A stretch of 41,673 nucleotides of DNA from contig MWDY01000174.1 of NCBI GenBank assembly GCA_002070755.1, positions 1-41,673 on the forward strand. Reading direction: 5' to 3'. This DNA is from Spirochaetes bacterium ADurb.Bin110. GTDB taxonomy: Bacteria; Spirochaetota; Spirochaetia; Treponematales; Rectinemataceae. Below the pieces are notes generated by a model that worked only from the letters and a program-made list of their open reading frames with translations, ran no database searches and had not been told where the DNA came from. Both the position numbers and the translations under genes were made by a program. Shown in pieces: positions 7,464 to 16,409 of this stretch (position 1 is the first letter of the stretch; the number at the start of each line of letters is the position of its first letter).

Positions 7464-8950
7464 TTTGCGGCTTGTCTTCTCCTTTTTACCAAAGCATATA
7501 CAAGTGATACACCAGCTAACACAATAAATACAGCCGAAATTGGTTTCTGAAAGAAAATTGCTGGATTGCCGTCGGAGAGTACCATGGCGTTTCTAAAGGA
7601 TTGCTCAGTTGTACCTCCGAGAATCAGAGCTAGCACAAGAGGTGGAAGCGGTACCTCCAGAATTACGAAAATATATCCAACGAGTGCGGATACCATAACG
7701 AGTATGAGATCGAAGGAGCTATAATTGAGGAAATAGGCGCCAATGAGACCCAGGCCCATTACGATTGGAAGCATTATTCTCTGTGGTACACGGAGAAGCT
7801 GAACGAGCGGAATGGCCAACGGCAAGTTGATGATGATAAGGATGATGTTTCCTATAAGCATGGAAGCAATGACGCCCCAAGCGATATCCGGATGATCCAC
7901 GAACAAAGTTGGCCCAGGTCGCACGCCGAGTAGCATTAGAGCGCCTAGCATGACCGCTGTGGTTGCTGAACCTGGAATGCCAAGAGTCAGGAGAGGTACC
8001 ATCGCTCCACAGGAGCAGGCGTTGTTGGCAGCTTCTGGTGCAGCCAATCCTTCGATTGTTCCCTTTCCAAATTCTTCTGGATGCTTGCTAAGATTCTTTT
8101 CCATAGCATAGGACATGAATGTGGCGATTGTACCGCCCATACCAGGCAGAACCCCGATTACAAATCCAAGAGGTGTACTTCGGAGCATAGGCACCAAGCA
8201 TTGTTTGAATTCTTCTTTGCTCACTCTCACTTTACCGATGCTTTTTGAATCAAAGCTATATACCGTATCGATTGATTTCAAATTCTTATAGACTTCAGTA
8301 ACAGCATAGACTCCGATGATGACTACAAGAAAATCGATGCCCTCGTTCAGACTCGAAATTCCATAGGTAAAGCGCACGACTCCAGCAAGTGGGTCTATTC
8401 CTATCGTCGAAAGCATAAGCCCTACTACGATCGAAAAAAGTCCCTTCAAAAGGTTCCCTTCTGATAAGGTAATTGTTGCCACAAGCGCGAAAACCATTAG
8501 CGAGAACATCTCCGCTGGTCCAAACCTTAGCGCTGCGGAAGCAACGGGCTGGCTCAAGAAGACCATAAAGATCATGCCAATCATTCCGCCTATGAAAGAA
8601 GCGATCGCGGAAATGGCAAGTGCGGTACCGGCCTTGCCTTTCTTGGTCATTGGGTAGCCGTCGAAGCAAGAGACAATAGCAGAAGCATCTCCGGGTATGT
8701 TTAGCATGATCGATGCTCTAGAGCCTCCAAACATGGCTCCATAATATACTGCTGCCATGGTTATGAGGGCAGTGGCTGGGTTCATGCCAAAGGTAATAGG
8801 TATTAGAATAGCGACACCTGTTGCAGGTCCTAATCCAGGTAGCATACCTATTATAGTGCCCAATGTGCCTCCAATGAAAACCCAAAGAATATTTGTAAAA
8901 GTTAAAGCTGTCTGAAGGCCGATAGATAGATTTATCAGTATTGAGTGCAT
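7460..8950 (-). CDS. tctA: Tripartite tricarboxylate transporter, large permease TctA
   Basis: 496 residues and about 11-12 membrane helices, the usual size. Family signatures are GTIIGMLPGLGPATGVAILIP (about residues 34-54), GSRASIMLNIPGDASAIVSC FDGYPM (near residue 76) and, in the second half, GVLPGMGGTIATF and GIPGSATTAVMLGALMLLG, which form the two-fold repeat. It is the main membrane channel of a secondary, ion-driven importer fed by TctC. The coupled citE and citF argue for citrate or a related tricarboxylate as substrate. The start has AGGAGA upstream, 11 bases after tctB. Confidence 0.95.
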   Translation of the reverse strand: MHSILINLSIGLQTALTFTNILWVFIGGTLGTIIGMLPGLGPATGVAILIPITFGMNPATALITMAAVYYGAMFGGSRASIMLNIPGDASAIVSCFDGYPMTKKGKAGTALAISAIASFIGGMIGMIFMVFLSQPVASAALRFGPAEMFSLMVFALVATITLSEGNLLKGLFSIVVGLMLSTIGIDPLAGVVRFTYGISSLNEGIDFLVVIIGVYAVTEVYKNLKSIDTVYSFDSKSIGKVRVSKEEFKQCLVPMLRSTPLGFVIGVLPGMGGTIATFMSYAMEKNLSKHPEEFGKGTIEGLAAPEAANNACSCGAMVPLLTLGIPGSATTAVMLGALMLLGVRPGPTLFVDHPDIAWGVIASMLIGNIILIIINLPLAIPLVQLLRVPQRIMLPIVMGLGLIGAYFLNYSSFDLILVMVSALVGYIFVILEVPLPPLVLALILGGTTEQSFRNAMVLSDGNPAIFFQKPISAVFIVLAGVSLVYALVKRRRQAAK

Positions 8951-8961
8951 AGGCTTATCTC

Positions 8962-9438
8962 CTAGAATGGAAGCATCGTTTCGATGATGCCACGAGGAAG
9001 GCTCAATTTAAGCGCAACTCCGAATACAAAATAGGTCACCACAGAAAAAAGGATAGCGATCAATATATTTTGGACATACCTTCCTCTATTTATAAGCATC
9101 GATACAAAGAACATAAACAGGGCAGTAGCTATCATATAGCCCAATCGATCGATAACAAGTCCAAAGATAACGCCTGCAATGGTCAAGAGGCCTATTTTTA
9201 TCCATATATTTTTGTATTTCTTAAAACCGAAATCAGGTTTCTTTGAGCGTTTTTCTGGATTTCTATCCTGTAAAATCATGGCAATGCCCGTAATTATTGC
9301 AACTATACCGACGAAATACGGGAAAATTTTAGGGCCTAGCCTGTCTCCCATCGCCATTTGAGGCAGGCGCAGGGCCGTAATGGAATACACCAGACCCAAA
9401 ACAATGCTGATGATTCCAGTAAGAATATTTGTTGTCAC
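8962..9438 (-). CDS. tctB: Tripartite tricarboxylate transporter, small membrane subunit TctB
   Basis: 158 residues with four predicted membrane helices, matching the TctB family. The N-terminal GIISIVLGLVYSITALRLPQM and the KIFPYFVG segment are typical. The start is a GTG at 9436-9438 with GGAGGA upstream. It lies between tctC, from which it is separated by a terminator-like hairpin, and tctA. Confidence 0.88.
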   Translation of the reverse strand: MTTNILTGIISIVLGLVYSITALRLPQMAMGDRLGPKIFPYFVGIVAIITGIAMILQDRNPEKRSKKPDFGFKKYKNIWIKIGLLTIAGVIFGLVIDRLGYMIATALFMFFVSMLINRGRYVQNILIAILFSVVTYFVFGVALKLSLPRGIIETMLPF

Positions 9439-9469
9439 TTAAGTCCTCCGCCTCGAATTTCTGTCAAAC

Positions 9470-9509
9470 AAAAAAGGCCGGTGGATGCAAATCTTGGCAT
9501 CGCACCGGC
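9470..9509 (-). terminator. Intrinsic terminator/attenuator between tctC and tctB
   Basis: On the minus strand GCCGGTG-C-GATGC and GCATC-CACCGGC pair over 12 bp with one bulged base and an 8-base loop, followed by C and six T. It sits in the 88-base gap after tctC. Partial readthrough would yield much more of the binding protein than of the membrane and lyase subunits. Confidence 0.8.
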
Positions 9510-9526
9510 TCTTCATACTCGCTCGA

Positions 9527-10507
9527 TTATTTCTTCAAACCTACGGCAGATAAAAGTTCGTCGAACACCTTTGTCTGATCCTCGAGGAATTTGGCATGCG
9601 TAGATGAGTTCTGATAATAGTCATCCCAAAGCAGATTCTCGAGTTGTTCCTTCCAAGTTTTTGTTTGTACCATCTTCGTGAACACTTCATCCCAATAGGC
9701 CACCTGCTCTGGACTTAGCCCAGGAGCGCCAATGATGCCCCTCCAATGTGGAAATACAAGGTCGATGCCTTGTTCCTTTATTGTCGCCACATCGGGTAGA
9801 AGTTCCAGTCTATTGGGTGAGCTTACTCCGATGACGCGGAGTTTTTTGGCCTTATGCTGTTCGAGTACTTCTGCAAGGCCAATGACCATTGCTTTGACAT
9901 GGCCTCCAAGTAGAGCTGGGACTTCTTCGCCGCCGGCGCCAGGGTATACGATGAACTTCACTTTAGCGGGGTCGACACCATAGACTCTTGCAAGTTGTAG
10001 GAAGACAAGATGGTCATCGTTTCCAAGTGAAGGGCCGACAGCTATGGGAACTGCGCTAGGATTGGCCTTGATTGCTTCCATTAGATCTTTTACTGTTTTC
10101 CAGGGTGAGTCGTCGCGCACTACTATAGCCTCCCACTCTGCTTGCATGCAGGCAATTGGCGTGAAGTCCTTATATGTGAGATCGCTTGTGCCCAGGAGAT
10201 TGTTTAGAATAAGCAAGCTCGAGGTTGCGGCGAGGTATTCGCCCTGGCCTTTTTTGCCTTTTAGATAAGTCCAGCCCACAGAACCACCACCGCCCGGCTT
10301 GTTTGTGATAATGACTGGCTTATCGACGAGTTTTTCCTCGGTGAGCGCTTTTTGGATTACGCGACAGAGCATATCCCATCCACCACCTGGGTTGGCTGGA
10401 GCGATAAGCTCGATAGTCTTCGTTGGTTTCCAAGCTGGTGCAGCGCCAGCTGTCGTAACAAGTCCCAGAAGAACGACAGTCAGCACGAACAAAGAAAGTT
10501 TTTTCAT
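9527..10507 (-). CDS. tctC: Tripartite tricarboxylate transporter, periplasmic receptor TctC
   Basis: 326 residues including a signal peptide ending TTAGAAPAW, with no lipobox cysteine. The mature part shows the TctC/Bug pattern: KTIELIAPANPGGGWDM near residue 30, VIITNKPGGGGSVGWTYL near residue 65 and FIVYPGAGGEEVPALLGG near residue 185. These loops bind carboxylates through water and backbone contacts. It is the first transporter gene, 70 bases after the GntR gene on the same strand, with GGAGGAGACC as ribosome site. Confidence 0.93.
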   Translation of the reverse strand: MKKLSLFVLTVVLLGLVTTAGAAPAWKPTKTIELIAPANPGGGWDMLCRVIQKALTEEKLVDKPVIITNKPGGGGSVGWTYLKGKKGQGEYLAATSSLLILNNLLGTSDLTYKDFTPIACMQAEWEAIVVRDDSPWKTVKDLMEAIKANPSAVPIAVGPSLGNDDHLVFLQLARVYGVDPAKVKFIVYPGAGGEEVPALLGGHVKAMVIGLAEVLEQHKAKKLRVIGVSSPNRLELLPDVATIKEQGIDLVFPHWRGIIGAPGLSPEQVAYWDEVFTKMVQTKTWKEQLENLLWDDYYQNSSTHAKFLEDQTKVFDELLSAVGLKK

Positions 10508-10577
10508 TTCGGTCTCCTCCTTAAGAAAGTTGAAATTTATGATTTACCGCCGGTGTAAGCCCGGGTCGGCTAAATCT

Positions 10578-11288
10578 CTAAAAAAACTGGAAATCCTTCA
10601 GTACTTCTGAATTGCCTGATTTTTCGCGCCAAATCTGGAAGGATTCGTTAAGATGATCTGTCCATATCTGGCAAGCAAGGTCAGGATCATGCGCGAGGAA
10701 AGCCTTATAGAGTTCATTTCTGCGGTGGATACTTTTGTCTATGCGGTTGGAGAAGACCATGCGCAAGACGCGATAGCGGTCGAAAATCTCTCTCTCAGAC
10801 CATACAGCTTCGGTAAGTCTAGATGACTTGCAAGCTTCGAAGGCTATTTCATTGAAGCGTTTGATACTAGGCAAAAGGTTTTCGAGAAGTTCATCGCCTG
10901 TCATGCTCTGCCTTATTTCATATATCTTATCTAGGACCTCTTTCATTTCGGCTAGCTCGGCTTCGGTGATACGGATGGCTGAATATCTTACGGCAAGAGT
11001 CTCTAACGCCTTGCGAATTGCATAGGAGTGTGCAAGCTCGTAAGCCGAAATACCAAGGATACGATTCCCTTTCTTGGGGACACGTTCGATATAGCCGTTG
11101 CTTTCGAGTTTCTGGAGCGCTTCTCTGGCTGGAGTTCTGCTGACACCGAACTCGTGGGCAATATCCGCATCGGTGAAGTAGCTATCAGGCTGCAATTCCC
11201 CCAATACGATTGCCTTTCTAAGGCGTTCATAGATGACTTCACGCATCGGTTGAATGTGAAGATCCGGGACTTCTTGTAAAAGACTCAT
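10578..11288 (-). CDS. GntR-family regulator with FCD domain
   Basis: 236 residues. The N-terminal winged helix (about 15-80) has the GntR signature ADIAHEFGVSRTPAREALQKLESNGYI. The C-terminal helical domain (about 85-220) is of the FCD type, which binds small carboxylates and often a metal; the RFNEIAFEACKS and HRRNELYKAFLAHDP segments provide candidate ligands. It opens the leftward tct-cit arm and faces the aconitase-citC arm. It very likely controls both in response to citrate or a related acid. Whether it represses or activates cannot be told. Confidence 0.9.
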   Translation of the reverse strand: MSLLQEVPDLHIQPMREVIYERLRKAIVLGELQPDSYFTDADIAHEFGVSRTPAREALQKLESNGYIERVPKKGNRILGISAYELAHSYAIRKALETLAVRYSAIRITEAELAEMKEVLDKIYEIRQSMTGDELLENLLPSIKRFNEIAFEACKSSRLTEAVWSEREIFDRYRVLRMVFSNRIDKSIHRRNELYKAFLAHDPDLACQIWTDHLNESFQIWREKSGNSEVLKDFQFF

Positions 11289-11315
11289 AACGACTTATAT
11301 CCTCACTAAAAATTA

Positions 11316-11365
11316 ATTATATTCGGTATACCGTATACCGTATACATGTTGTATAATGGTATAAT
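11316..11365. promoter_or_regulatory. Divergent promoter region with three GTATAC repeats
   Basis: GTATAC occurs at 11326-11331, 11333-11338 and 11340-11345 with a strict 7-bp period; the first forms GGTATACC. To the left is a minus-strand TATAAT (11316-11321) for the gntR arm. To the right are two plus-strand TATAAT hexamers (11352-11357 and 11360-11365) for the aconitase arm. Neither direction has a good -35. Repeats of this kind between divergent units fit a GntR-family operator, here probably shared by both arms. Confidence 0.6.
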
Positions 11366-11425
11366 AGACGAGGTTCTGAAATTTGTAAAGCAAAATCTTT
11401 CAGAAATCGAAGGGAGGATTTTTCT

Positions 11426-13366
11426 GTGGGAAAGAATATCGTCCAAAAGCTTATCGACAGTCATCGCGTCGAAGGAGTGCAGAAATCAGAGTTCGAAGAT
11501 AGCGAAGTGCTTATCAAGATAGATCAGACTCTTACTCAGGATACTACTGGTACAATGACTTATCTACAGTTCGAAGCGCTGGGTATAGACATGGTGCGAA
11601 CGGAGCTCTCGGTGAGCTATGTGGATCATAATACGCTACAAGTAGGTTTCGAAAATGCAGATGATCACAATTTCCTGCAGGATATAGCATCGAGATATGG
11701 AATAGTTTTTTCTAGGCCTGGCAATGGAATCTGCCACCAGGTACATCTGGAGCGTTTTGGAGTTCCTGGCAAATCGCTATTGGGCTCTGACAGCCATACT
11801 CCTACCGCGGGAGCGCTTGGAATGCTTGCCATAGGAGCAGGTGGGTTAGATGTAGCACTTGCAATGGCTGGATTACCTTTCTCCATTCCCAAACCTAGAG
11901 TTCTCAAAGTGGAGTTAAGAGGCAAGCTATCTCCAATGGTGAGCGCAAAGGATATCGTGCTAGAAATATTGAGAAGACTTACGGTTAAAGGCGGCGTTGG
12001 CAAAATACTGGAATACGTTGGAGATGGAGTGTCGACACTGAGCATTCCGCAGCGCGGGACAATAGCTAACATGGGTGCGGAACTAGGCGCAACTACTTCG
12101 GTATTCCCGAGCGATGAGATGACTAAGCGCTTCTTGGAAGCCCAGGGAAGGGGGAAAGATTTCGTCCCACTATTAGCCGATCCTGATGCCACCTATGACG
12201 AAGAAATCCTTATCGACCTAAGTAGGCTCGAACCTATGATAGCGCTGCCGCATATGCCTGATAATGTGGTGCCAGTTCGTGAAGTTGCTGGCTTGCCTGT
12301 AGATCAGTGCTTTATCGGTAGCTGTACTAATTCATCCTATTATGATCTTGCAATGAGCGCATCGATTCTAAGAGGCCATCATGTTGCGCCCAAAACGAGT
12401 CTTATCGTGGCTCCTGGATCCCGCCAAGTGTTGTTGATGACAGCGAGGGATGGGATACTGACTAGCCTCGTAGAAGCTGGAGCTAGGATTCTAGAATGCG
12501 CATGTGGCCCCTGCGTTGGGATAGGACAGGCACCGGCAACGAATGCTGTATCCCTTCGCACGAGCAACCGCAATTTCGAAGGGCGATCCGGAACAAAATC
12601 AGCTAGGTTGTACCTTGCAAGCGCGGAGACGACGACTGCTTCAGCAATCGCTGGCGTTATTACAGATCCTCGCACTCTCGAGTCGCATCCAATTGTAGCC
12701 ATGCCAGAGAGCTTTCTCAGTGATGATTCCATGTTTATTTTCCCATCGACCGAAGGGAAAACTTTAGAAATTAGGCGCGGACCCAACATAGCGCCCTTGC
12801 CACAATTCGAAGCGATCGGAAATGAGCTAAGAGCTGAAGTTTTGATGCATATGGGCGACAATATCACAACCGATCATATCTTGCCCGCAGGAAGCAAAAT
12901 CATGTCTCTAAGATCTAATCTGCCTGCTATTTCGGAGTACTGCTTTTCAGTGCTGGATGCAGACTTTCCAGCAAGAGCAAGAGCCGCTGGAAAGGGAATC
13001 CTTGTGGCAGGGCAAAATTATGGACAGGGCTCTTCCCGTGAACATGCGGCACTTTCGCCTCGTTTCCTGGGAGTTAGGGCAGTAATTGCAGTCTCATATG
13101 CGCGTATCCACAGACAAAACCTTGTAAATGCCGGTATTCTTCCTTTAATATTCGATAATTCCGAAGATATCGAGAAGATCAGCCGAAGCGATATAATCTG
13201 CATCAAGAATATATATGAAGGATTGCGAATGGATCGCTTCGAGGTAAAGAACGAAAGCACAGGCGCGGTTTTCATAGCGCGCCATGGGCTTTCACAGCGA
13301 CAGGTTGAAATTATACTCGCTGGCGGAGCGCTCAATGCTGCGCGCCGAAAGCTATCGATCCAGTAG
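11426..13366 (+). CDS. Aconitate hydratase
   Basis: 646 residues, the size of the shorter bacterial and mitochondrial-like aconitases rather than the 890-residue AcnA/AcnB. It interconverts citrate, cis-aconitate and isocitrate. Cluster ligands are Cys300 in GSCTNSS and Cys360 and Cys363 in ACGPCVG. DSHTPTAGALG and GQNYGQGSSREHAAL (swivel domain) are further signatures. The start is GTG 11426 with AGGGAGGAT just upstream. It leads the operon that ends with the citrate lyase accessory genes, so it probably feeds citrate made from aconitate or isocitrate to the lyase, or works the other way. Confidence 0.93.
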   Translation: MGKNIVQKLIDSHRVEGVQKSEFEDSEVLIKIDQTLTQDTTGTMTYLQFEALGIDMVRTELSVSYVDHNTLQVGFENADDHNFLQDIASRYGIVFSRPGNGICHQVHLERFGVPGKSLLGSDSHTPTAGALGMLAIGAGGLDVALAMAGLPFSIPKPRVLKVELRGKLSPMVSAKDIVLEILRRLTVKGGVGKILEYVGDGVSTLSIPQRGTIANMGAELGATTSVFPSDEMTKRFLEAQGRGKDFVPLLADPDATYDEEILIDLSRLEPMIALPHMPDNVVPVREVAGLPVDQCFIGSCTNSSYYDLAMSASILRGHHVAPKTSLIVAPGSRQVLLMTARDGILTSLVEAGARILECACGPCVGIGQAPATNAVSLRTSNRNFEGRSGTKSARLYLASAETTTASAIAGVITDPRTLESHPIVAMPESFLSDDSMFIFPSTEGKTLEIRRGPNIAPLPQFEAIGNELRAEVLMHMGDNITTDHILPAGSKIMSLRSNLPAISEYCFSVLDADFPARARAAGKGILVAGQNYGQGSSREHAALSPRFLGVRAVIAVSYARIHRQNLVNAGILPLIFDNSEDIEKISRSDIICIKNIYEGLRMDRFEVKNESTGAVFIARHGLSQRQVEIILAGGALNAARRKLSIQ

Positions 13367-13391
13367 CTTGGGAAATATAATCGGATAATAT

Positions 13392-14492
13392 ATGAGCGAG
13401 ACGGTTTTTGGGCTTGAAGAGAGAATTCTCCATACGAAAGATGAGCTTGCACAGCGAGAAGCACTTTTGGCCTCTCGCGGACTTACGGTTCCAAAAGGAG
13501 AAGAGTGTGTCTTGGGTCTCTTCGATGGCGAGCGGCTGGTTGCAACAGGCGCTCTTGTCCGCAACGTACTGCAGGGTATAGCGGTCGATATGAGTCATGA
13601 GGGCGAAGGTGTCGCCGCTGTTATAGTCTCTTCTCTCATAAAGAGAGCTGTCGATCGAGGAATGACCCAAATTTTTCTATACACTGTAAGCGAAGATGTC
13701 TCTAGATTTGAAAACTTGGGATTTAGCAAGGTAGCAGCGGTTCCAAAGGGTGCAGCTTTGCTCGAGTGGGGTTCGGCCGGCATTGAATCCTACCTAGCCT
13801 CTTTGCGGGCCTTGGCTGAAGATAAGCCAGATCATGCTGGAGCGGTAGTAATAAATTGCAATCCATTTACGCTCGGCCATAGAGCGCTTATAGAATATGC
13901 ATCTTCGAACGCACCTTGGCTCTATGTGCTTGTCGTAGAAGAAGATCGATCTCTCTTTCCTTTTAGGGTTCGATATAGACTAATACAGGAAGGTGTCTCA
14001 GACCTAGAAAATGTTACGGTAGTAAAGGGCGGACCCTATATTATCTCTTCGGTGACATTTCCAACTTATTTTATTCGTCCAGATGCTAATGAAGCTTCGC
14101 AGAGAGCAGTAAGAATGCATGCTTCGCTCGATGTCAGCATCTTCAGAATGCATATTGCACCCGCACTCAAAGTTGCTGATCGATTTGTCGGAACAGAGCC
14201 ATACTGTCCCACCACCTCGGCATATAACCAAATAATGAAGATTATTCTTCAGGCTAGAGAGACCGAGGCTTTTGGGTTCGATGCAAAAATTCCACCAGTA
14301 ATGGTACACGAGATTCCTCGCTTCGAAATAGGAGGAACTCCTGTCAGTGCCTCGAAGGTTCGGGATATGATTCGCGAAGGGAATTTATCAGAGGTGCAAA
14401 AACTTGTTCCCAAAACCACCTGGGATTGGCTAGAAAGCGATGAGGCGGTGCCAGTAATAGAGAGAATTCGTCAGAGCGATTCAAGGCACTGA
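13392..14492 (+). CDS. citC: [Citrate (pro-3S)-lyase] ligase
   Basis: 366 residues, close to the family's usual 340-360. The enzyme acetylates the thiol of the CitD prosthetic group with acetate and ATP, switching citrate lyase on. The N-terminal part (about 1-130) looks like a GNAT fold. The C-terminal part is a nucleotidyltransferase: VVINCNPFTLGHRALIEYA near residue 155 contains the HxGH-type motif, and VSASKVRDMIREG near residue 317 the matching SxxxVR motif. It starts 25 bases after the aconitase stop. Confidence 0.95.
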   Translation: MSETVFGLEERILHTKDELAQREALLASRGLTVPKGEECVLGLFDGERLVATGALVRNVLQGIAVDMSHEGEGVAAVIVSSLIKRAVDRGMTQIFLYTVSEDVSRFENLGFSKVAAVPKGAALLEWGSAGIESYLASLRALAEDKPDHAGAVVINCNPFTLGHRALIEYASSNAPWLYVLVVEEDRSLFPFRVRYRLIQEGVSDLENVTVVKGGPYIISSVTFPTYFIRPDANEASQRAVRMHASLDVSIFRMHIAPALKVADRFVGTEPYCPTTSAYNQIMKIILQARETEAFGFDAKIPPVMVHEIPRFEIGGTPVSASKVRDMIREGNLSEVQKLVPKTTWDWLESDEAVPVIERIRQSDSRH

Positions 14493-14537
14493 TAAGTCTT
14501 TTATCACATTTTTGGAGCTAATGTTTTGGAGGAGACA

Positions 14538-14807
14538 ATGAGAGTGCTTAAATCAGTTACTGCGGGCTCGCTGGAATCTAGCGATGTGCTCGTAACAATA
14601 ATGCCTTTGTCGGAAGACCGTATAGAGTACGACATAGAAAGCATCGTCATTAGACAATATGGGAAAAGAATCCGACAGGTCACTAAGGATATGGTAGAGA
14701 ATGCCAAGATTACAGGAGCGCACATTCATGTTCAGGATAGAGGAGCGCTTGAATGCACTCTTCGTGCTCGCCTAGAGACTGCCATCGAAAGAAGTATTGC
14801 GTGTTGA
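14538..14807 (+). CDS. citD: Citrate lyase acyl carrier protein (gamma subunit)
   Basis: 89 residues. It carries the phosphoribosyl-dephospho-CoA group that holds the acetyl or citryl moiety. The motif AGSLESSD holds the attachment serine, Ser14. The ATG at 14538 is chosen over an in-frame TTG at 14526 because GGAGGA (14528-14533) is spaced correctly for the ATG and would be inside the longer version. The last bases overlap the start of citX. Confidence 0.93.
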   Translation: MRVLKSVTAGSLESSDVLVTIMPLSEDRIEYDIESIVIRQYGKRIRQVTKDMVENAKITGAHIHVQDRGALECTLRARLETAIERSIAC

Positions 14808-15370
14808 GCTTGCAGACTGTGCTCGCGGCTCGCGAGCTTCGCTGGAAGAAAAAAAGGCTACTTGCGGAATCGCTGGCACAAGAATTTCCAGGGCATAGAT
14901 TAGCCTATGCATTCTGTACTCTAAGAATGCCTGCTTCTCTAAGGGTTTCTAGCAATTACAAAGAGATTGTCGTGCAACTGCGGGATGTCTTCGCCAGAGC
15001 TCTAATGGATAGAGCTATCCCAATTATAGCTTCTGGTCAGGAACAGTACGACGATGGGCCGAGTGCTTGGCTTGCATCGGATTGCGATGAAAGAATCTTG
15101 AAGCAGATGGCTATCGCCATAGAGGAAGGGCATGCTCTAGGTGCGCTAGTGGATATCGATGTGACGGATGCGAAGGCCAGACTTCTTTCGCGCAGAGATA
15201 TGGGGTATGCGCCTAGAAAATGCCTTGTCTGTGATGATGAGGCTGCACTATGTTCCGCTGGCCAGCGTCACTTGCTCTGTGAAATCGAAGCACAAATCGA
15301 GGAGATCATATCGGGCTCGATGGGTCGAGAAGCTTGGGATTCTTATGATGGCCATAAAGAGTGCGATTGA
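14801..15370 (+). CDS. citX: Apo-citrate lyase phosphoribosyl-dephospho-CoA transferase
   Basis: 189 residues from GTG 14801, overlapping citD by seven bases; TTG 14804 is an alternative start. CitX attaches the prosthetic group made by CitG to Ser14 of CitD. Family features are AARELRW near the N-terminus, GALVDIDVTD (the acidic metal-binding motif) near residue 116 and RKCLVCDDEAALC near residue 142. A longer open frame to 14753 exists but runs inside citD and lacks a ribosome site. Confidence 0.9.
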   Translation: MLSLQTVLAARELRWKKKRLLAESLAQEFPGHRLAYAFCTLRMPASLRVSSNYKEIVVQLRDVFARALMDRAIPIIASGQEQYDDGPSAWLASDCDERILKQMAIAIEEGHALGALVDIDVTDAKARLLSRRDMGYAPRKCLVCDDEAALCSAGQRHLLCEIEAQIEEIISGSMGREAWDSYDGHKECD

Positions 15371-15392
15371 GATTTAGCATTGGGAGAAATCG

Positions 15393-16370
15393 GTGGATCA
15401 GGATGATTTGATTGCGCAGATAGGAGATATCGCCTTGACTGCGACACTCTATGAAGCCTCGGCAGCACCAAAGCCTGGGCTGGTTGATCCATTCTCCCGA
15501 GGCGCACACTCAGATATGGATTATTTCGCCTTCCTTGCTAGTGCGGCCGCCTTGGCACCATTTTTTACAGCCTTTGCCCGTATTGGCGCAGAATATGCGG
15601 GCGAGAGCTCAGGGCTTCTGCCAGAACTGCGAAAGCTTGGAATCGAAGCTGAAAAAGCCATGTTTGCCGCTACCAATGGAGTCAACACACACAAGGGGCT
15701 CATTTTTTCCATGGGTCTTGTATGCGCTGCTGCTGGTAGGCTTTTGATTTCAGAGAGGCAGGTTGAAAGAAACGATAAAAACGCCATGATATCAGGATGT
15801 GTCCATGAGGCTGCCAATATTGTTGCTGGAATCACGGTTCGCGAACTTGTGCCGCTTATGGAAGCGGGCAAGTCCCTAGTTTCCTATGCAATAAAAGCTA
15901 CGAATGTTATGGTTCCTTCTCTCGATTTAAGCGCTGGCGAGAAATCGTTCATCAAATATGGAATCAGAGGAGTTCGCGGTGAAGTGGAAGATGGTTTTCC
16001 TTCTGTGATAAATCATGCTTTTCCAAGGCTCCATTCTGATCTATTGACTGGCATGTCGTGGAACGATGCTATGATCGATGCGCTTCTAGTCCTTTATCTA
16101 AAAGTCGATGATACAACAGTACTGAAGAGAGCAGGGTCGGATGGTCTTGCCTATGTCAGGTCGCAAGCAGCTGCGGCTCTCTCACTCGGAGGAATGAGGC
16201 TAAAGGAAGGTCGAGATTTTGTCCAGAGTCTAGATGCAGACTTCAGCCAGCGTGGTCTTAGCCCTGGAGGGTGCGCCGATCTTCTGGCAGTTGCGGTGTT
16301 TTTGGAAATGCTGTCCAATAAATGGACTACACAGCAGAAGGTTGATAGATCGGCGCTATGCTCCTCTTAG
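15393..16370 (+). CDS. citG: Triphosphoribosyl-dephospho-CoA synthase
   Basis: 325 residues. It joins dephospho-CoA and ATP to make the citrate lyase prosthetic group precursor. Signatures are AAPKPGLVDPFSRGAHSDMDYFAF (residues 27-50, split here only by reading) and NGVNTHKGLIFSMG near residue 105. The start is GTG 15393 with GGGAGAA upstream. It is a separate gene, not fused to citX as in some enterics, and the last of the rightward operon. It converges on the metQ-like gene with only 39 bases between stops. Confidence 0.93.
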   Translation: MDQDDLIAQIGDIALTATLYEASAAPKPGLVDPFSRGAHSDMDYFAFLASAAALAPFFTAFARIGAEYAGESSGLLPELRKLGIEAEKAMFAATNGVNTHKGLIFSMGLVCAAAGRLLISERQVERNDKNAMISGCVHEAANIVAGITVRELVPLMEAGKSLVSYAIKATNVMVPSLDLSAGEKSFIKYGIRGVRGEVEDGFPSVINHAFPRLHSDLLTGMSWNDAMIDALLVLYLKVDDTTVLKRAGSDGLAYVRSQAAAALSLGGMRLKEGRDFVQSLDADFSQRGLSPGGCADLLAVAVFLEMLSNKWTTQQKVDRSALCSS

Positions 16371-16409
16371 GCAAAAGACAGCAACAAAAAGCTTGATTGA
16401 AAACTCGGA

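Noticed and set aside
9477..9509. The inverted repeat between tctC and tctB as an operator or mobile-element end
   Set aside because: The adjoining T run on the minus strand and the position after a stop codon make a terminator the simpler reading.
11665..12867. Long minus-strand frames opposite the aconitase
   Set aside because: They mirror the codon pattern of the aconitase gene and have no start signals.
14753..14800. Upstream extension of citX
   Set aside because: It would begin deep inside citD, has no ribosome site, and the family similarity starts at about 14816.
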